Below are positions 1-8,406 of a DNA stretch of 33,253 nucleotides, piece by piece (position 1 is the stretch's first letter; the number at the start of each line of letters is the position of its first letter). The notes under the pieces were generated by a model. The model saw only the letters and a program-made list of their open reading frames with translations. It made no database searches and was not told where the DNA came from. Made by a program: the position numbers and the translations under genes. The stretch is taken from assembly GCA_014804245.1 (NCBI GenBank), contig JAAVAE010000052.1:1-33253 (forward strand), in the 5' to 3' direction. This DNA comes from Lachnospiraceae bacterium. GTDB taxonomy: Bacteria > Bacillota > Clostridia > Lachnospirales > Lachnospiraceae.

Positions 1-65
1 GATGTGATTTCTGCTATTATACAACTGTTGTGTATGTTTAATTTGAATTGTTAGGAGGTGCAACG

Positions 66-251
66 ATGGCTAAATGTGATATTTGTGGTAAGGGCGTTCA
101 TTTTGGAAACAACGTAAGCCATTCTCATAGAAGATCTAACAGAATCTGGAAATCAAACATCAAAAGTGTTAAATGTAAAGTAAACGGAGCTTCCAAAAGA
201 ATGCATGTTTGTACAAATTGCTTAAAATCCGGAAAAGTTGAAAGAGCTTAG
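66..251 (+). CDS. rpmB: 50S ribosomal protein L28
   Basis: This 61-residue protein is bacterial ribosomal protein L28, a structural component of the large subunit. It begins MAKCDICGKG and carries two CxxC pairs (C4/C7 and C49/C52), which marks the zinc-binding form of L28. An in-frame start 18 nt upstream is possible, but the ATG at 66 sits 5 nt after a strong AGGAGGTG at 53-60 and matches the usual L28 N-terminus. The gene is monocistronic here: a rho-independent terminator follows 15 nt after the stop codon, and the next gene is convergent. Confidence 0.97.
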   Translation: MAKCDICGKGVHFGNNVSHSHRRSNRIWKSNIKSVKCKVNGASKRMHVCTNCLKSGKVERA

Positions 252-265
252 ATGACTACCAAGAG

Positions 266-293
266 CTGACCGCCAACCGCGGTCAGTTTTTTT
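266..293 (+). terminator. rho-independent terminator of rpmB
   Basis: A perfect 8-bp stem CTGACCGC/GCGGTCAG with a 5-nt loop is followed by seven T residues, 15 nt after the rpmB stop. The opposite strand has no T-run, so it works for the plus strand only. Confidence 0.92.
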
Positions 294-363
294 GCAATAA
301 GCAAGCTTGCTTGTGTTTGCTGCAATAAGCAGGTTTACCTGCGTTTGTTGCAATAAGCTTGCG
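293..363. repeat. three tandem 28-nt-period copies of TGCAATAAGC with inner palindromes
   Basis: TGCAATAAGC starts at 293, 321 and 349, exactly 28 nt apart. Each copy is followed by a different small palindrome (AAGCAAGCTTGCTT, GCAGGTTTACCTGC, AAGCTT) and then a TTTG-containing spacer. The array lies between the converging ends of rpmB and the J-domain gene. A related GCGTTTGCTGCA core recurs in the opposite orientation at about 965-977, just beyond the J-domain gene. Function is unknown; it could act as a weak terminator or belong to a small repeat family. Confidence 0.6.
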
Positions 364-367
364 TTTG

Positions 368-937
368 CTATGCTCTTTTCCCCATCTCATAATCTTTTTT
401 CAGTTCATCATAGATCCGGTTGATTACTAGCACCATCTCATGGTCTCCCGCTATGTTATCGGGATGAAACATCTTGATCAGATCCTTGTATCTCTTTTTT
501 AATGCCAGCTGGCTGTTGACTCCCTGGAACAGCATTTCTGCAATCTCCATGTTTTTTTCTTGCCTCGAATAACTTACATGGACATTTTTCTCTGCCTCCA
601 GCTGAATTTTTTCACGCTCCAGTTTTTTCCGTTCTACATCAAGCTGTGCAAAAGCATTTTTAAGGATGTCCATCTTTTTATCAAAAAAAGACTCATCCTG
701 TTTAAGACGATTTTTCTCAAATTTAATGTGCTGCTCCAGTTTTGCCATCTCCACTTTAAACTCTTCTCTTTCTCTGGCAAACTGATCCTGTGCGTGCCTA
801 AGCTCGCCTTGCTCCATTTTAAGGCGTACATTTTCTTTAAACAGCCATGTTTTCAGTTCATGTAATTCGTCCTCTGTGCCGCTTACTAAAATTTCCTCAC
901 AATTCCGGTCATCCATGGCTTTTTCAGATATACCCAT
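368..937 (-). CDS. coiled-coil protein with C-terminal J-domain-like segment
   Basis: The 189-residue protein is mostly charged alpha-helical coiled coil (about residues 20-125), rich in Lys, Glu and Gln. The C-terminus resembles helices II-III of a J domain, with the HPD tripeptide at residues 158-160 in the context KMFHPDN. This suggests it stimulates a DnaK-type chaperone, but the J segment is short and the partner unknown. An ATG 12 nt upstream (949) has no good ribosome site, whereas the ATG at 937 is preceded by GGAGG at 5 nt, so 937 is preferred. It is the last gene of the leftward envelope/division run. Confidence 0.75.
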   Translation of the reverse strand: MGISEKAMDDRNCEEILVSGTEDELHELKTWLFKENVRLKMEQGELRHAQDQFAREREEFKVEMAKLEQHIKFEKNRLKQDESFFDKKMDILKNAFAQLDVERKKLEREKIQLEAEKNVHVSYSRQEKNMEIAEMLFQGVNSQLALKKRYKDLIKMFHPDNIAGDHEMVLVINRIYDELKKDYEMGKRA

Positions 938-994
938 ACGATCCTCCATGTCAGCGCACTCTTCTGCAGCAAACGCTGCTGCGCAGACGATTTC

Positions 995-1135
995 TCAATT
1001 CAAGTAACAATTATATCCAATCAGCAGCAATAATGCAATGATCAGAAGCGCAATCAGATAATGATGCGCAAGAAAAAGCATAAGCAACATCCCTACAGCA
1101 ATCCAAAATGCGATAAACCCTATCAGTTTCTTCAT
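995..1135 (-). CDS. 46-residue hydrophobic membrane peptide
   Basis: Direct translation of the gap between the J-domain and GerW genes gives a 46-codon frame starting MKKLIGFIAFW and ending with TGA at 995. Almost the entire product is hydrophobic, enough for one long or two short membrane helices, with a Lys-Lys start and a His-His pair in the middle. It shares the strand and spacing of the neighbouring operon. The ribosome site (GAGTGGG) is weak. I do not recognise a family. The regular frame and membrane composition make it more likely real than chance. Confidence 0.55.
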   Translation of the reverse strand: MKKLIGFIAFWIAVGMLLMLFLAHHYLIALLIIALLLLIGYNCYLN

Positions 1136-1188
1136 GCGTACCCACTCACTTATGCTTTCTTACCTTATCTTATGCATTCATGCCCAAA

Positions 1189-1590
1189 TTATTGCTTGTC
1201 AGCATCCTCTTCCGGAAAGGCAATATCTACTGCATCCTCATCATCTATCATTTCTTCTTTAGGCGACGTAAATTTATCTACAATATCCGGTATCATATCA
1301 AGAACCTTGGTAACAGTATCCTGGTTTTTGATATTAACAAGTTTAGTGCTGCCGTTTTTGATGACCAGCACCGCACTGGGGGTCATTTTCCCGGTAAAGC
1401 CGCCGGCTCCGCCGTTTTTCTTATCTCCTACGCTGGCACCGGCTCCGACTCCAAAGGTCACATCCACAAGAGGTAATATGATGGTATCGCCGATCTTCGT
1501 CGCTTCTCCTACCACTGTTTTGGTAGCTAATACCGTATTCATACCTCTCATCAACGATTCGATTACTCCTGTAAAATTATTCTCTGCCAT
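1189..1590 (-). CDS. ytfJ: GerW/YtfJ family sporulation protein
   Basis: The 133-residue protein matches the GerW (YtfJ) family, spore-associated proteins needed for normal germination in Bacillus. Seen here are the N-terminal helix around the segment VIESLMRGMNTVL, the glycine-rich core GVGAGASVGDKKNGGAGG and the following PSAVLVIKNG strand. The C-terminus is acidic. Its start overlaps the stop of the DUF2953 gene (TAATG), so the two are translationally coupled. YtfJ and DUF2953 (YtfI-like) proteins are neighbours in many Firmicutes. It implies a spore-forming ancestry. Confidence 0.9.
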   Translation of the reverse strand: MAENNFTGVIESLMRGMNTVLATKTVVGEATKIGDTIILPLVDVTFGVGAGASVGDKKNGGAGGFTGKMTPSAVLVIKNGSTKLVNIKNQDTVTKVLDMIPDIVDKFTSPKEEMIDDEDAVDIAFPEEDADKQ

Positions 1591-2564
1591 TATGCTGCCT
1601 CCCTTTTAAATAATTTGATCAATCTGCGCAAATCTTTATTAAAGTAAACAATCCATGCCGTCTTTAATGCCTTGAATACCGTTATCCTCCCCTTAACCAG
1701 CAAATCGCCCTCTAGGATCTGCTGCTCAAAATCAGGAACTATGTCAATATGATTGCCCAGCAGCGGATATAAAATACCGTAAATTGCCAGAATCTGACCG
1801 GTACTGGCAGGATCGCCGGCTCCTATGAGCAGATTTCCGCGTATCCTGCGTGGGAAAATGCTCTTAAGCAGGGAAAACACCTGCCTTGAGCAGACCTCCC
1901 ATGCACGATGAAAGGTATCGCTTTGGACAATCTTCAAATAATATTGGATATTCTTTACAATATGCTTTATCTTATCACATATTTTTATAATTGTGTACTT
2001 AATATTTTTAAACACAGACCAGAGCTTTCTGAAAAATTCAAAAAACTTATTTATTTTCCTGCTCTGTTTAGGTTCTTTCTCCTGCTTTTTGGGGGCATTC
2101 TCTTCTATATAGCTGTTTTTTTCCGTTTGATTTTCATCAGAAACTTTTATTTCTGCATTCTTCTGCCCATCCGCTTTCTTCTCTTCGTCCTTTCTAACTG
2201 TTTTTACTGTTTCTTTTTGAATCTTTTCTTTTTGAACATTTTCCTTTTGAACCGTTTCTTTTTTGGTATTGTCCTTTTGAATTGTTTTTTTCGGTTTATC
2301 AGAACGGAAAATCGTAAAGCAAAAAATCCTGACCCGCAAGAATGCCGCCTCCGGGTAAGAAAATGCCGCATTTAAAGCATGCAAAAGCCACGTTGCTTTT
2401 ACTTTTGCCGTAACGGGCGTTTCTTCCCCCACCTTCCGGTGCAGCATGATCTGATACCGGACCGGCACAAAAAGTACAAGCAATATAAGTAACAATATGG
2501 TTCCAAGCAGGATAAGAAGTATCATGCCCAGCACTTTTAAAATCATCAGCAGTACCGACAGCAT
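1590..2564 (-). CDS. DUF2953 domain membrane protein
   Basis: The 324-residue protein has a very hydrophobic N-terminal membrane segment (about residues 3-34), a short beta-rich part, and then a Lys/Gln/Glu-rich stretch (about 93-140) containing repeated QKE-type units. The C-terminal 150 residues carry the DUF2953 pattern, including RIRGNLLIGAGDPASTGQILAIYG. DUF2953 proteins such as B. subtilis YtfI sit next to the spore protein YtfJ, as here. The molecular role is unknown. The low-complexity insert is probably a flexible charged linker. It ends in a TAATG overlap with the GerW gene and starts 1 nt after the preceding gene. Confidence 0.85.
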   Translation of the reverse strand: MLSVLLMILKVLGMILLILLGTILLLILLVLFVPVRYQIMLHRKVGEETPVTAKVKATWLLHALNAAFSYPEAAFLRVRIFCFTIFRSDKPKKTIQKDNTKKETVQKENVQKEKIQKETVKTVRKDEEKKADGQKNAEIKVSDENQTEKNSYIEENAPKKQEKEPKQSRKINKFFEFFRKLWSVFKNIKYTIIKICDKIKHIVKNIQYYLKIVQSDTFHRAWEVCSRQVFSLLKSIFPRRIRGNLLIGAGDPASTGQILAIYGILYPLLGNHIDIVPDFEQQILEGDLLVKGRITVFKALKTAWIVYFNKDLRRLIKLFKREAA

Positions 2565-2565
2565 A

Positions 2566-2883
2566 TCATAATTGCTCCTTTGCTTTACGTTTTAAATATT
2601 CCCTCAGGTTGCAATTTCCTGTAGCCTCCAGACATTCCTGCGTAATCTTCATAACAATCTGTACTGCCTCCTCGTAATCTGAAGCAATCCCCACGATAAT
2701 CGGCGGATGATATCTGTAATACCGCTGTTTAAGGTACGCGCTGTGAAGAATCTCAAGCTGATCCGGGAAGGATGCCACCGTGATCACATAGACCTGAACG
2801 CCTGCGTGATACTTTAATTTCCATTTTACTTTTTGGGGATTGGTAACAGTATCGCCAATATAAAGGTATTTATAAAATTTCAT
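2566..2883 (-). CDS. 105-residue hypothetical protein in the PBP-sporulation operon
   Basis: I do not recognise a named family. The protein is soluble and basic, with MKFYKYLYIGDTV at the N-terminus and a YRYHPPIIVGIASDYEEAV segment in the middle, followed by a helical C-terminus ending in a Lys/Arg-rich tail. It begins 2 nt after the PBP gene and ends 1 nt before the DUF2953 gene, so it is surely co-transcribed with both. The compact operon context argues that it is a real conserved gene, possibly tied to envelope or spore function, but this is only inferred from its neighbours. Confidence 0.8.
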   Translation of the reverse strand: MKFYKYLYIGDTVTNPQKVKWKLKYHAGVQVYVITVASFPDQLEILHSAYLKQRYYRYHPPIIVGIASDYEEAVQIVMKITQECLEATGNCNLREYLKRKAKEQL

Positions 2884-2885
2884 TA

Positions 2886-4334
2886 TCAGACTCCAAAATA
2901 TGCATCAAATATTCTCTTGGCAATGGGAACCGCATAGTCCCCTCCTGCGCCTGCTCCTTCAATAATGATCGTCACACATACCTGCGGATCCTCTGCCGGT
3001 GCAAATCCTGTAAACCACGCGTGACTTTCTCCCTTGATCGTTCCATATTCAGCCGAACCGGTTTTTCCCGCCGCCGTGTAGGAAAGCCCCTTTAATCTGG
3101 TAGCCGTTCCTTCCTCTACCACATCCTTCATAAGTTCTTTCAGGATTGCCGCTTCCTTCTGATCCATCAGATTGCCATAAGCAGAGGGCGAAAAAGTCTT
3201 CACATTACCGCCGGCACTGTTTTGCACATAATCTATCAGATAAGGCTTCATAAGTATTCCGTCATTGGCAATGGCACAGGTGATCATGTTCAGCTGGAGC
3301 GGTGTAATTCCTGTGGTTCCCTGTCCTATCGAAATCTGCATCATATCCGAGTCGGAAGTCTGCTCCGACATATCCACCCTGCTTTTATTATAGTTAAAAG
3401 AAACAGGCAATTCCTGATTGAACAAAAGCTGGTCAAGGGTGCGCTCAAATCTGCCCCTGTCAAGTAATAGTCCCATATTGGCAAAGGATGTATTGCAGGA
3501 TTTGGCAAAAGATTTTTCAAATCCTACCGTACCATGGACGCTTCCATGATAACACTGTATCCTGTCTTCCCCTCTTTTAATGGCACCGGTGCAATTGTAG
3601 CTGTAACGCTGGTAGTTATCTGGATTTTCTTTAATATATTCCAACGCCGTAACAATCTTAAAAGTGGAACCGGGCGGATAGAGTCCCTGTGTAGCACGAT
3701 TCAGCAAAACGCTGCTTTCCTCATCCTGTATCAGCTCGTCCCATATCTCTGAAATCTGCTCCGGGTTAAAATCAGGCTTTGAAACCATCGCAAGGATCTT
3801 ACCTGTATCCGGTTCCGTCACAATGATCGCCCCTTGATATATGCCCAGCGCTGTGGATGCAACTTGTTGTAAGTCAACATCTAATGTGGTGTACACATCG
3901 TCTCCCGGATATTTCTCACCGCTCACATCAAGGGCTGCTTTCTGGGAGAGCGGCGCATTTGAATTGATGAGATAATAGTTTGCCTGCGCTTCTACTCCCA
4001 TCCGTCCATTGGATGCATATCCTACCACGTGAGAAAATAAATTCTGGTAGGGATACTCTCTTTTTTCATTCCCTTCCTCATCTTCCACGGTCTGTGCCAG
4101 TATATTTCCGCCGACGGCGTATATTCTTCCTCTTCTATTCTGCGCAATCAACATTTGCTGTCTGCCGTTATAGCTGTTATTGATCAATTCCTGTCTATGG
4201 GTTATGGCATAGTGCGTGATATAACCCGCCATGCACAAAAAGAGGAAAGTAAAGCCCCAGGTAACGATCATGATTTCTTTATTTTTTTGATTTCTTTTCT
4301 TTTTCAAATTTCTATTCTTCGTCTTCAATCTCAT
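2886..4334 (-). CDS. class B penicillin-binding protein (PbpA/FtsI-like transpeptidase)
   Basis: The 482-residue protein is a peptidoglycan transpeptidase anchored by one membrane helix (about residues 22-43). All three active-site motifs are present: SxxK as STFK (223-226), SxN as SCN (279-281) and KTG (424-426). It is shorter than typical PBP2 or FtsI and resembles the compact PbpA type that pairs with a RodA/FtsW polymerase. Its start lies within the end of the upstream RodA-like gene (23-nt overlap), so the glycosyltransferase and transpeptidase are coupled, as expected for a SEDS-bPBP complex acting outside the membrane in elongation, division or spore wall synthesis. Confidence 0.93.
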   Translation of the reverse strand: MRLKTKNRNLKKKRNQKNKEIMIVTWGFTFLFLCMAGYITHYAITHRQELINNSYNGRQQMLIAQNRRGRIYAVGGNILAQTVEDEEGNEKREYPYQNLFSHVVGYASNGRMGVEAQANYYLINSNAPLSQKAALDVSGEKYPGDDVYTTLDVDLQQVASTALGIYQGAIIVTEPDTGKILAMVSKPDFNPEQISEIWDELIQDEESSVLLNRATQGLYPPGSTFKIVTALEYIKENPDNYQRYSYNCTGAIKRGEDRIQCYHGSVHGTVGFEKSFAKSCNTSFANMGLLLDRGRFERTLDQLLFNQELPVSFNYNKSRVDMSEQTSDSDMMQISIGQGTTGITPLQLNMITCAIANDGILMKPYLIDYVQNSAGGNVKTFSPSAYGNLMDQKEAAILKELMKDVVEEGTATRLKGLSYTAAGKTGSAEYGTIKGESHAWFTGFAPAEDPQVCVTIIIEGAGAGGDYAVPIAKRIFDAYFGV

Positions 4335-5703
4335 CTTCTATTCTCTTCCGGATGGGCTGTTTTCTTTTCTTCCTTTTCTTTAATGCCTTTTTCTGCTCTT
4401 CACTTTCATCCTGCCTTATAATATAGAGCCCTTCGACAATCGCAAACATAACCAGCGTTGTGAGGACCGAACTCCCTCCATAGCTGATAAGGGGCAGGGT
4501 AACTCCGGTCAAAGGAATAAATTTCGTCCCACCGCCAATGGTAAGAAAGACCTGAAAAATATAGGTAACTCCAAGCCCAAATGCCGTGAGCTGGTAAAAT
4601 TTATCTTTCAGCACCGCAGCTGTATTCATGAACATAATAAAACAACTCACACAGATCAGAATCAGACACACGGCAAATATAATTCCAAGTTCTTCTGCAA
4701 TCGCTGAAAATATGAAGTCAGCCTCCACAAAAGGAATCGCTTCCGGCGTTCCTTTATATAGCCCCAGCCCAAACCAGTCACCGCTGGAAATTGCAAACAG
4801 AGACTGGGTAATCTGATATCCCGCCGAATCGATTACGCTCCACGGATCTTTCCATGCCTGCACCCTTACCTGCACATGTGAAAATACCGTGTAAGCAATA
4901 TATGCCGCTGCAGAGCCGCCTACCCCGCCGGCAATCAGGTAAAAAACATTTTTCGTCGCCACGAACACCATGAGAACATAGACGATAAAAAAGATCAATG
5001 CACTTCCCAGATCCTTTGAAATCACCAGTACGATCACATGTGCTGCTGCAAATACTGCCGTAGTAAAAACCTCAAAAAAACCGGAAGATTGATAGAGCGC
5101 GCTTGCCACAAAAAACACAAAAAGAATCTTCACAAATTCCGAGGGTTGGAAGGTGATTCCCGCAATAGAGTAAGAAAGCTTGCTCCCATAGGTTGTCTGC
5201 CCCAGAATCATAACAATGGATAAGGCAGCAATGCCCACTATGGCATAAATCCATTTCAGATTTTTTAAAAATTTAAATTTATGAACAAAATATGGAATGA
5301 TGAGCGCTATCGTCAATGATCCTGTGACTATCACAAACTGTTTTACAGCTTTGCTCATATCAAGTCTCGTCAGTATTACAAAGCCAATGCTCAGCAGCAT
5401 GCACATATTATTTGCGATTAGTCTGTTTGCTTTCGGGTAAAGCATGCGGTACAGAGCAATAGCAGCATATAACACAATCTGCTGGAACGCATAAAAGAAC
5501 AGATACGTCATATCTCCGGTTTCAAAACAGATTACCAGAAAACAGCTGAAATGCAACGCAAACATCAGAAGATTCTGCCTCACATAAATACCATTTCGCC
5601 GTTCTTCATTATCATATCGAAATACAGCAAAGCTCTCATACGTATATAAAGTTATCAGCAGCGCAATGATATATTTTGAAAACTCGCTGATGTAAACGAC
5701 CAT
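4312..5703 (-). CDS. FtsW/RodA/SpoVE (SEDS) peptidoglycan polymerase
   Basis: This 463-residue polytopic protein belongs to the SEDS family of peptidoglycan glycosyltransferases. Family signatures are FQPSEF (185-190), KDLGSALIFF (from 230), VEADFIFSAIAEELG (326-340) and PLTGVTLPLISYGGSS (397-412). It is longer than RodA because of an N-terminal membrane region and a C-terminal Lys/Arg tail. The ATG follows directly on the TAA of the U32 gene, with an AGGAG inside that gene's end. It is followed by a coupled class B PBP. Whether it serves elongation, septation or sporulation cannot be told from sequence alone. Confidence 0.92.
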   Translation of the reverse strand: MVVYISEFSKYIIALLITLYTYESFAVFRYDNEERRNGIYVRQNLLMFALHFSCFLVICFETGDMTYLFFYAFQQIVLYAAIALYRMLYPKANRLIANNMCMLLSIGFVILTRLDMSKAVKQFVIVTGSLTIALIIPYFVHKFKFLKNLKWIYAIVGIAALSIVMILGQTTYGSKLSYSIAGITFQPSEFVKILFVFFVASALYQSSGFFEVFTTAVFAAAHVIVLVISKDLGSALIFFIVYVLMVFVATKNVFYLIAGGVGGSAAAYIAYTVFSHVQVRVQAWKDPWSVIDSAGYQITQSLFAISSGDWFGLGLYKGTPEAIPFVEADFIFSAIAEELGIIFAVCLILICVSCFIMFMNTAAVLKDKFYQLTAFGLGVTYIFQVFLTIGGGTKFIPLTGVTLPLISYGGSSVLTTLVMFAIVEGLYIIRQDESEEQKKALKKRKKRKQPIRKRIEDEIEDEE

Positions 5704-7881
5704 TTACTCTACTCCTCGTTTATAGTGCCCGGTTGTATACTCCTTATAAAAAGGCTCTCTATATCTATTTGAAATGTCACGATAATAACGGATAATCTGC
5801 AAAGTTTCCTGTTTGCCTTCCGTCGTGAAATCAAGTCTTAAATTTTCTGCCGGAAATGTCTCTTCAAAAGAGACCTTGTGCAGGGATAACGGCACACTAT
5901 TATAAAGAACATTATAACAGCATAAGCAGTCCGTATAAACAGGAAATTGCTTTTCATATCTGTCTTTCAGCATTATGATCCCCGGCGTATGACTGCATCC
6001 TTCCATGGTCTTTCTGATACAGTTTGCTGAAATCATCATAGGAATTCGTCCGTAAACAACTGCAGATGCCTGTATTTCTCTTTTCGGAGAGGCAGATAAC
6101 AATTCCTTCCATTCATGCATGTTGCATTCAAGAGGAAGATAAAACTCCGCTGCCCGTCCATCCCAGAACTTTAATGTTTCTCTGTTCCAGATATATAGAT
6201 TAGCATCCAATACCATCTTACAGGAAGGATTTTTATAATAAAAGAATTGATAACTTTCCAGATTTCTAATCAGAATCCCTTCAAATAATCCGGTTTGAAG
6301 AGCTTCTTCCATTCTTTCCAGATATTTTTTGTCTTTTTCCCTTACAATATAAGGAGTCACCAGAAAAAATGAACGTTCATTTTCCTTGCTATCTGCCTTA
6401 TATGCATTCAATTTTTGAATACCTTCTTGCAAAAGAAGAGTGTAATCCAGATAAATACGCGAAAGATTCTCCTCGCAGGCTGCCTCCAGCTGCTTTGTCG
6501 TACGCACAAGCGCATGCAGTACTTTCTGCTTTCTGTTCTGCTTCCCTGCACTTTGTTTTCCGCCGTTTTTTTCAGGTGCAGCTGCCTTCCTGTCTGGATA
6601 ACCGAGACCATTTCGGCAGATCATTTCTCTTTCCAGCGCGGCTATGGTCATTCTGCGCAGTTCATTTAACGAGCGCACCGGAAGAAACACAGGGTCACTT
6701 GTAACGACGTCCACATCCGTAATTTTTATGAGGCTGTTTCCGCTCTTTTTCATCTGCTCTTCTATCTTTTCCCTCGTAAGCGGTTGTTTCAATGCCTTCT
6801 GTACGATATCCCCCCTGCACGTGACACAGATTTCTCCTGCCTGTAAAGAGAGACACGCCTCCTTTTCCGGTGTGAGGTATACCTTTGCCGCAGCCTCACG
6901 GCAAAGCTCCCCATCAATATATGTTTTTTCTATATCGGTAAGAAGACTGGCATCTGTTTCTGAATAAGACGGTGAATGGAGGGTGATCATCTCTTTTCCA
7001 TTATACCGCTTTAAATACCCATCTCCGATCTGGCTTCTGATATACAGCGCATTTAGAAAATCCCTGTCCTCTTTCAAAACATGATAATGCTCTTTATCCT
7101 GATAATATAAATCGATATACTTCCTATAAATCGCCGTCACACCCGCTGCATAAGCAGGCTTTTTCATTCTGCCTTCTATTTTGAAGGAATCAATCCCTGC
7201 TTCTATCATCGCTGGAAGAAGATCAATTGTGCACATATCTCTCATACTCAAAGGATAACACTGCTTACCCGTTTCTGTTTCATAGGGAAGGCGGCAGGGC
7301 TGCGCACATCTCCCCCTGTTTCCGCTTCTTCCTCCAAGTATGCTGCTTAGAAGACATTGTCCTGAATAACAATAGCACATGGCGCCATGAATAAAGGCTT
7401 CTATCTCAACCCCTGTTTCGGACTTGATCTTTTTCATCTCCTCCAGTGACAATTCCCGGGCAGGGACAATCCTGCTGATGCCTTCCTTTTTCACAAATGA
7501 CGTCCCCAGACTTCCAGTCAGTGTCATCTGGGTACTTGCGTGAAGCGCAAGCCCCGGGAAATGAACTCTTAGATAGCGCAGCACTCCTAAGTCCTGTATG
7601 ATAACGCCGTCAAGTCCTTCCTCATAAAAGGGTAACAGAAAACGATACAGTTCATCTAACTCTCTCTCTTTCACCAGAGTGTTCACCGTAAGGTAGACTT
7701 TTCTTCCAAACACATGAGCCAGATGTATTCCCGCACAAATTTCATCCTGTGTAAAATTATCTGCATATGCGCGGGCACCATAAAGTTCTCCTCCAAGATA
7801 AACGGCATCTGCCCCTGCTTTTATTGCTCCCTTCAATGCATGAAAATTTCCTGCCGGAGCCAGTAATTCTACTCTTCCCAT
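5704..7881 (-). CDS. U32 family peptidase / RlhA-like protein with DUF3656 C-terminus
   Basis: The 725-residue protein begins MGRVELLAPAGNF, the hallmark N-terminus of the U32 family. The signature is at 161-176 (EAFIHGAMCYCYSGQC), with the conserved cysteines at 169, 176, 192 and 196 (CAQPCR). Members of this family were named collagenase-like peptidases, but several act in tRNA or 23S rRNA hydroxylation (TrhP, RlhA), so an RNA-modifying role is more likely. The long second half corresponds to the DUF3656-type extension. A TTG nine codons upstream lies inside the zapA terminator hairpin; the ATG at 7881 has AAGGA at a suitable distance and is preferred. Confidence 0.9.
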   Translation of the reverse strand: MGRVELLAPAGNFHALKGAIKAGADAVYLGGELYGARAYADNFTQDEICAGIHLAHVFGRKVYLTVNTLVKERELDELYRFLLPFYEEGLDGVIIQDLGVLRYLRVHFPGLALHASTQMTLTGSLGTSFVKKEGISRIVPARELSLEEMKKIKSETGVEIEAFIHGAMCYCYSGQCLLSSILGGRSGNRGRCAQPCRLPYETETGKQCYPLSMRDMCTIDLLPAMIEAGIDSFKIEGRMKKPAYAAGVTAIYRKYIDLYYQDKEHYHVLKEDRDFLNALYIRSQIGDGYLKRYNGKEMITLHSPSYSETDASLLTDIEKTYIDGELCREAAAKVYLTPEKEACLSLQAGEICVTCRGDIVQKALKQPLTREKIEEQMKKSGNSLIKITDVDVVTSDPVFLPVRSLNELRRMTIAALEREMICRNGLGYPDRKAAAPEKNGGKQSAGKQNRKQKVLHALVRTTKQLEAACEENLSRIYLDYTLLLQEGIQKLNAYKADSKENERSFFLVTPYIVREKDKKYLERMEEALQTGLFEGILIRNLESYQFFYYKNPSCKMVLDANLYIWNRETLKFWDGRAAEFYLPLECNMHEWKELLSASPKREIQASAVVYGRIPMMISANCIRKTMEGCSHTPGIIMLKDRYEKQFPVYTDCLCCYNVLYNSVPLSLHKVSFEETFPAENLRLDFTTEGKQETLQIIRYYRDISNRYREPFYKEYTTGHYKRGVE

Positions 7882-7907
7882 AGTTTTCCTTTTCTTCAAC
7901 TCGCACA

Positions 7908-7934
7908 AAAAGCTGTCTGGAGAAGACAGCTTTT
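7908..7934 (-). terminator. hairpin between zapA and U32 gene
   Basis: An 11-bp perfect stem AAAAGCTGTCT/AGACAGCTTTT with a 5-nt loop overlaps the zapA stop codon. Read on the minus strand the 3' arm ends in five U residues. It would terminate or attenuate transcription after zapA, 27 nt before the U32 start, so the downstream operon is probably set by partial read-through. Confidence 0.75.
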
Positions 7935-8334
7935 AACTATTTTTTAATTCTGTTTCAAGTTTTATGATTTTCTTAGCATTTTCATTTACTTCATTTTGAA
8001 GAGACTTTACATTTTTTTCTGTATTTTCCAGTTTGATCTGAGAAGCAATCAGTTCGTGTTTCAAGTTATATAATTCCTTTTCTTTACTTTGAATTTCTTC
8101 CTCAAGAAGGCTGATCTGCTTCTTTGCCTTAAAATAATCATCTGCAATATTCAGTTGAAGTAAGACGCTTTGCGTGTCCAGAGGCTGCCTTCTGAAGGAC
8201 TCCACTTTGCCATACTCAGCCATTTTATTGTTGATATAGGAAGCCACCTTCTGTAAATATTCTTCGCTTTCATAGCCGCTTAAAGTGAATACTTTACCGC
8301 CGATAATTACTTCTGTATCTGTTTTTGCTGACAT
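7933..8334 (-). CDS. zapA: cell division protein ZapA
   Basis: The 133-residue protein carries the ZapA N-terminal domain (VIIGGKVFTLSGYESEEYLQKVASYIN) that binds FtsZ and stabilises the Z ring, followed by a coiled coil (about residues 70-133), which is longer than in short ZapA proteins. A GTG start 21 nt upstream is possible, but GAGGGGTGA ends a few nt before the ATG at 8334 and the protein then begins with the usual MSAKTDTEV-type sequence. It is encoded 72 nt after ruvB and ends in a terminator-like hairpin. Confidence 0.92.
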   Translation of the reverse strand: MSAKTDTEVIIGGKVFTLSGYESEEYLQKVASYINNKMAEYGKVESFRRQPLDTQSVLLQLNIADDYFKAKKQISLLEEEIQSKEKELYNLKHELIASQIKLENTEKNVKSLQNEVNENAKKIIKLETELKNS

Positions 8335-8359
8335 CCGGCTCACCCCTCTATACACAAAA

Positions 8360-8389
8360 TATATAGCTTATCCATAGTAGTTAATACAA
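8360..8389 (-). promoter_or_regulatory. possible promoter for zapA
   Basis: Minus-strand TTGTAT (8389-8384) and TATATA (8365-8360) are 18 nt apart, upstream of zapA, in the longest gap of this operon segment. Suggestive only. Confidence 0.35.
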
Positions 8390-8406
8390 CATCTATTATA
8401 AGCAGA

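Noticed and set aside
1061-1609. Long plus-strand open frame opposite the GerW/YtfJ gene
   Set aside because: It lies antisense to a well-recognised family, has Ser/Pro/Ile-rich shadow composition and has no ribosome binding site.
1908-2375. Hydrophobic plus-strand frame opposite the DUF2953 gene
   Set aside because: Phe/Leu-rich shadow of the Lys/Glu-rich repeat on the other strand.
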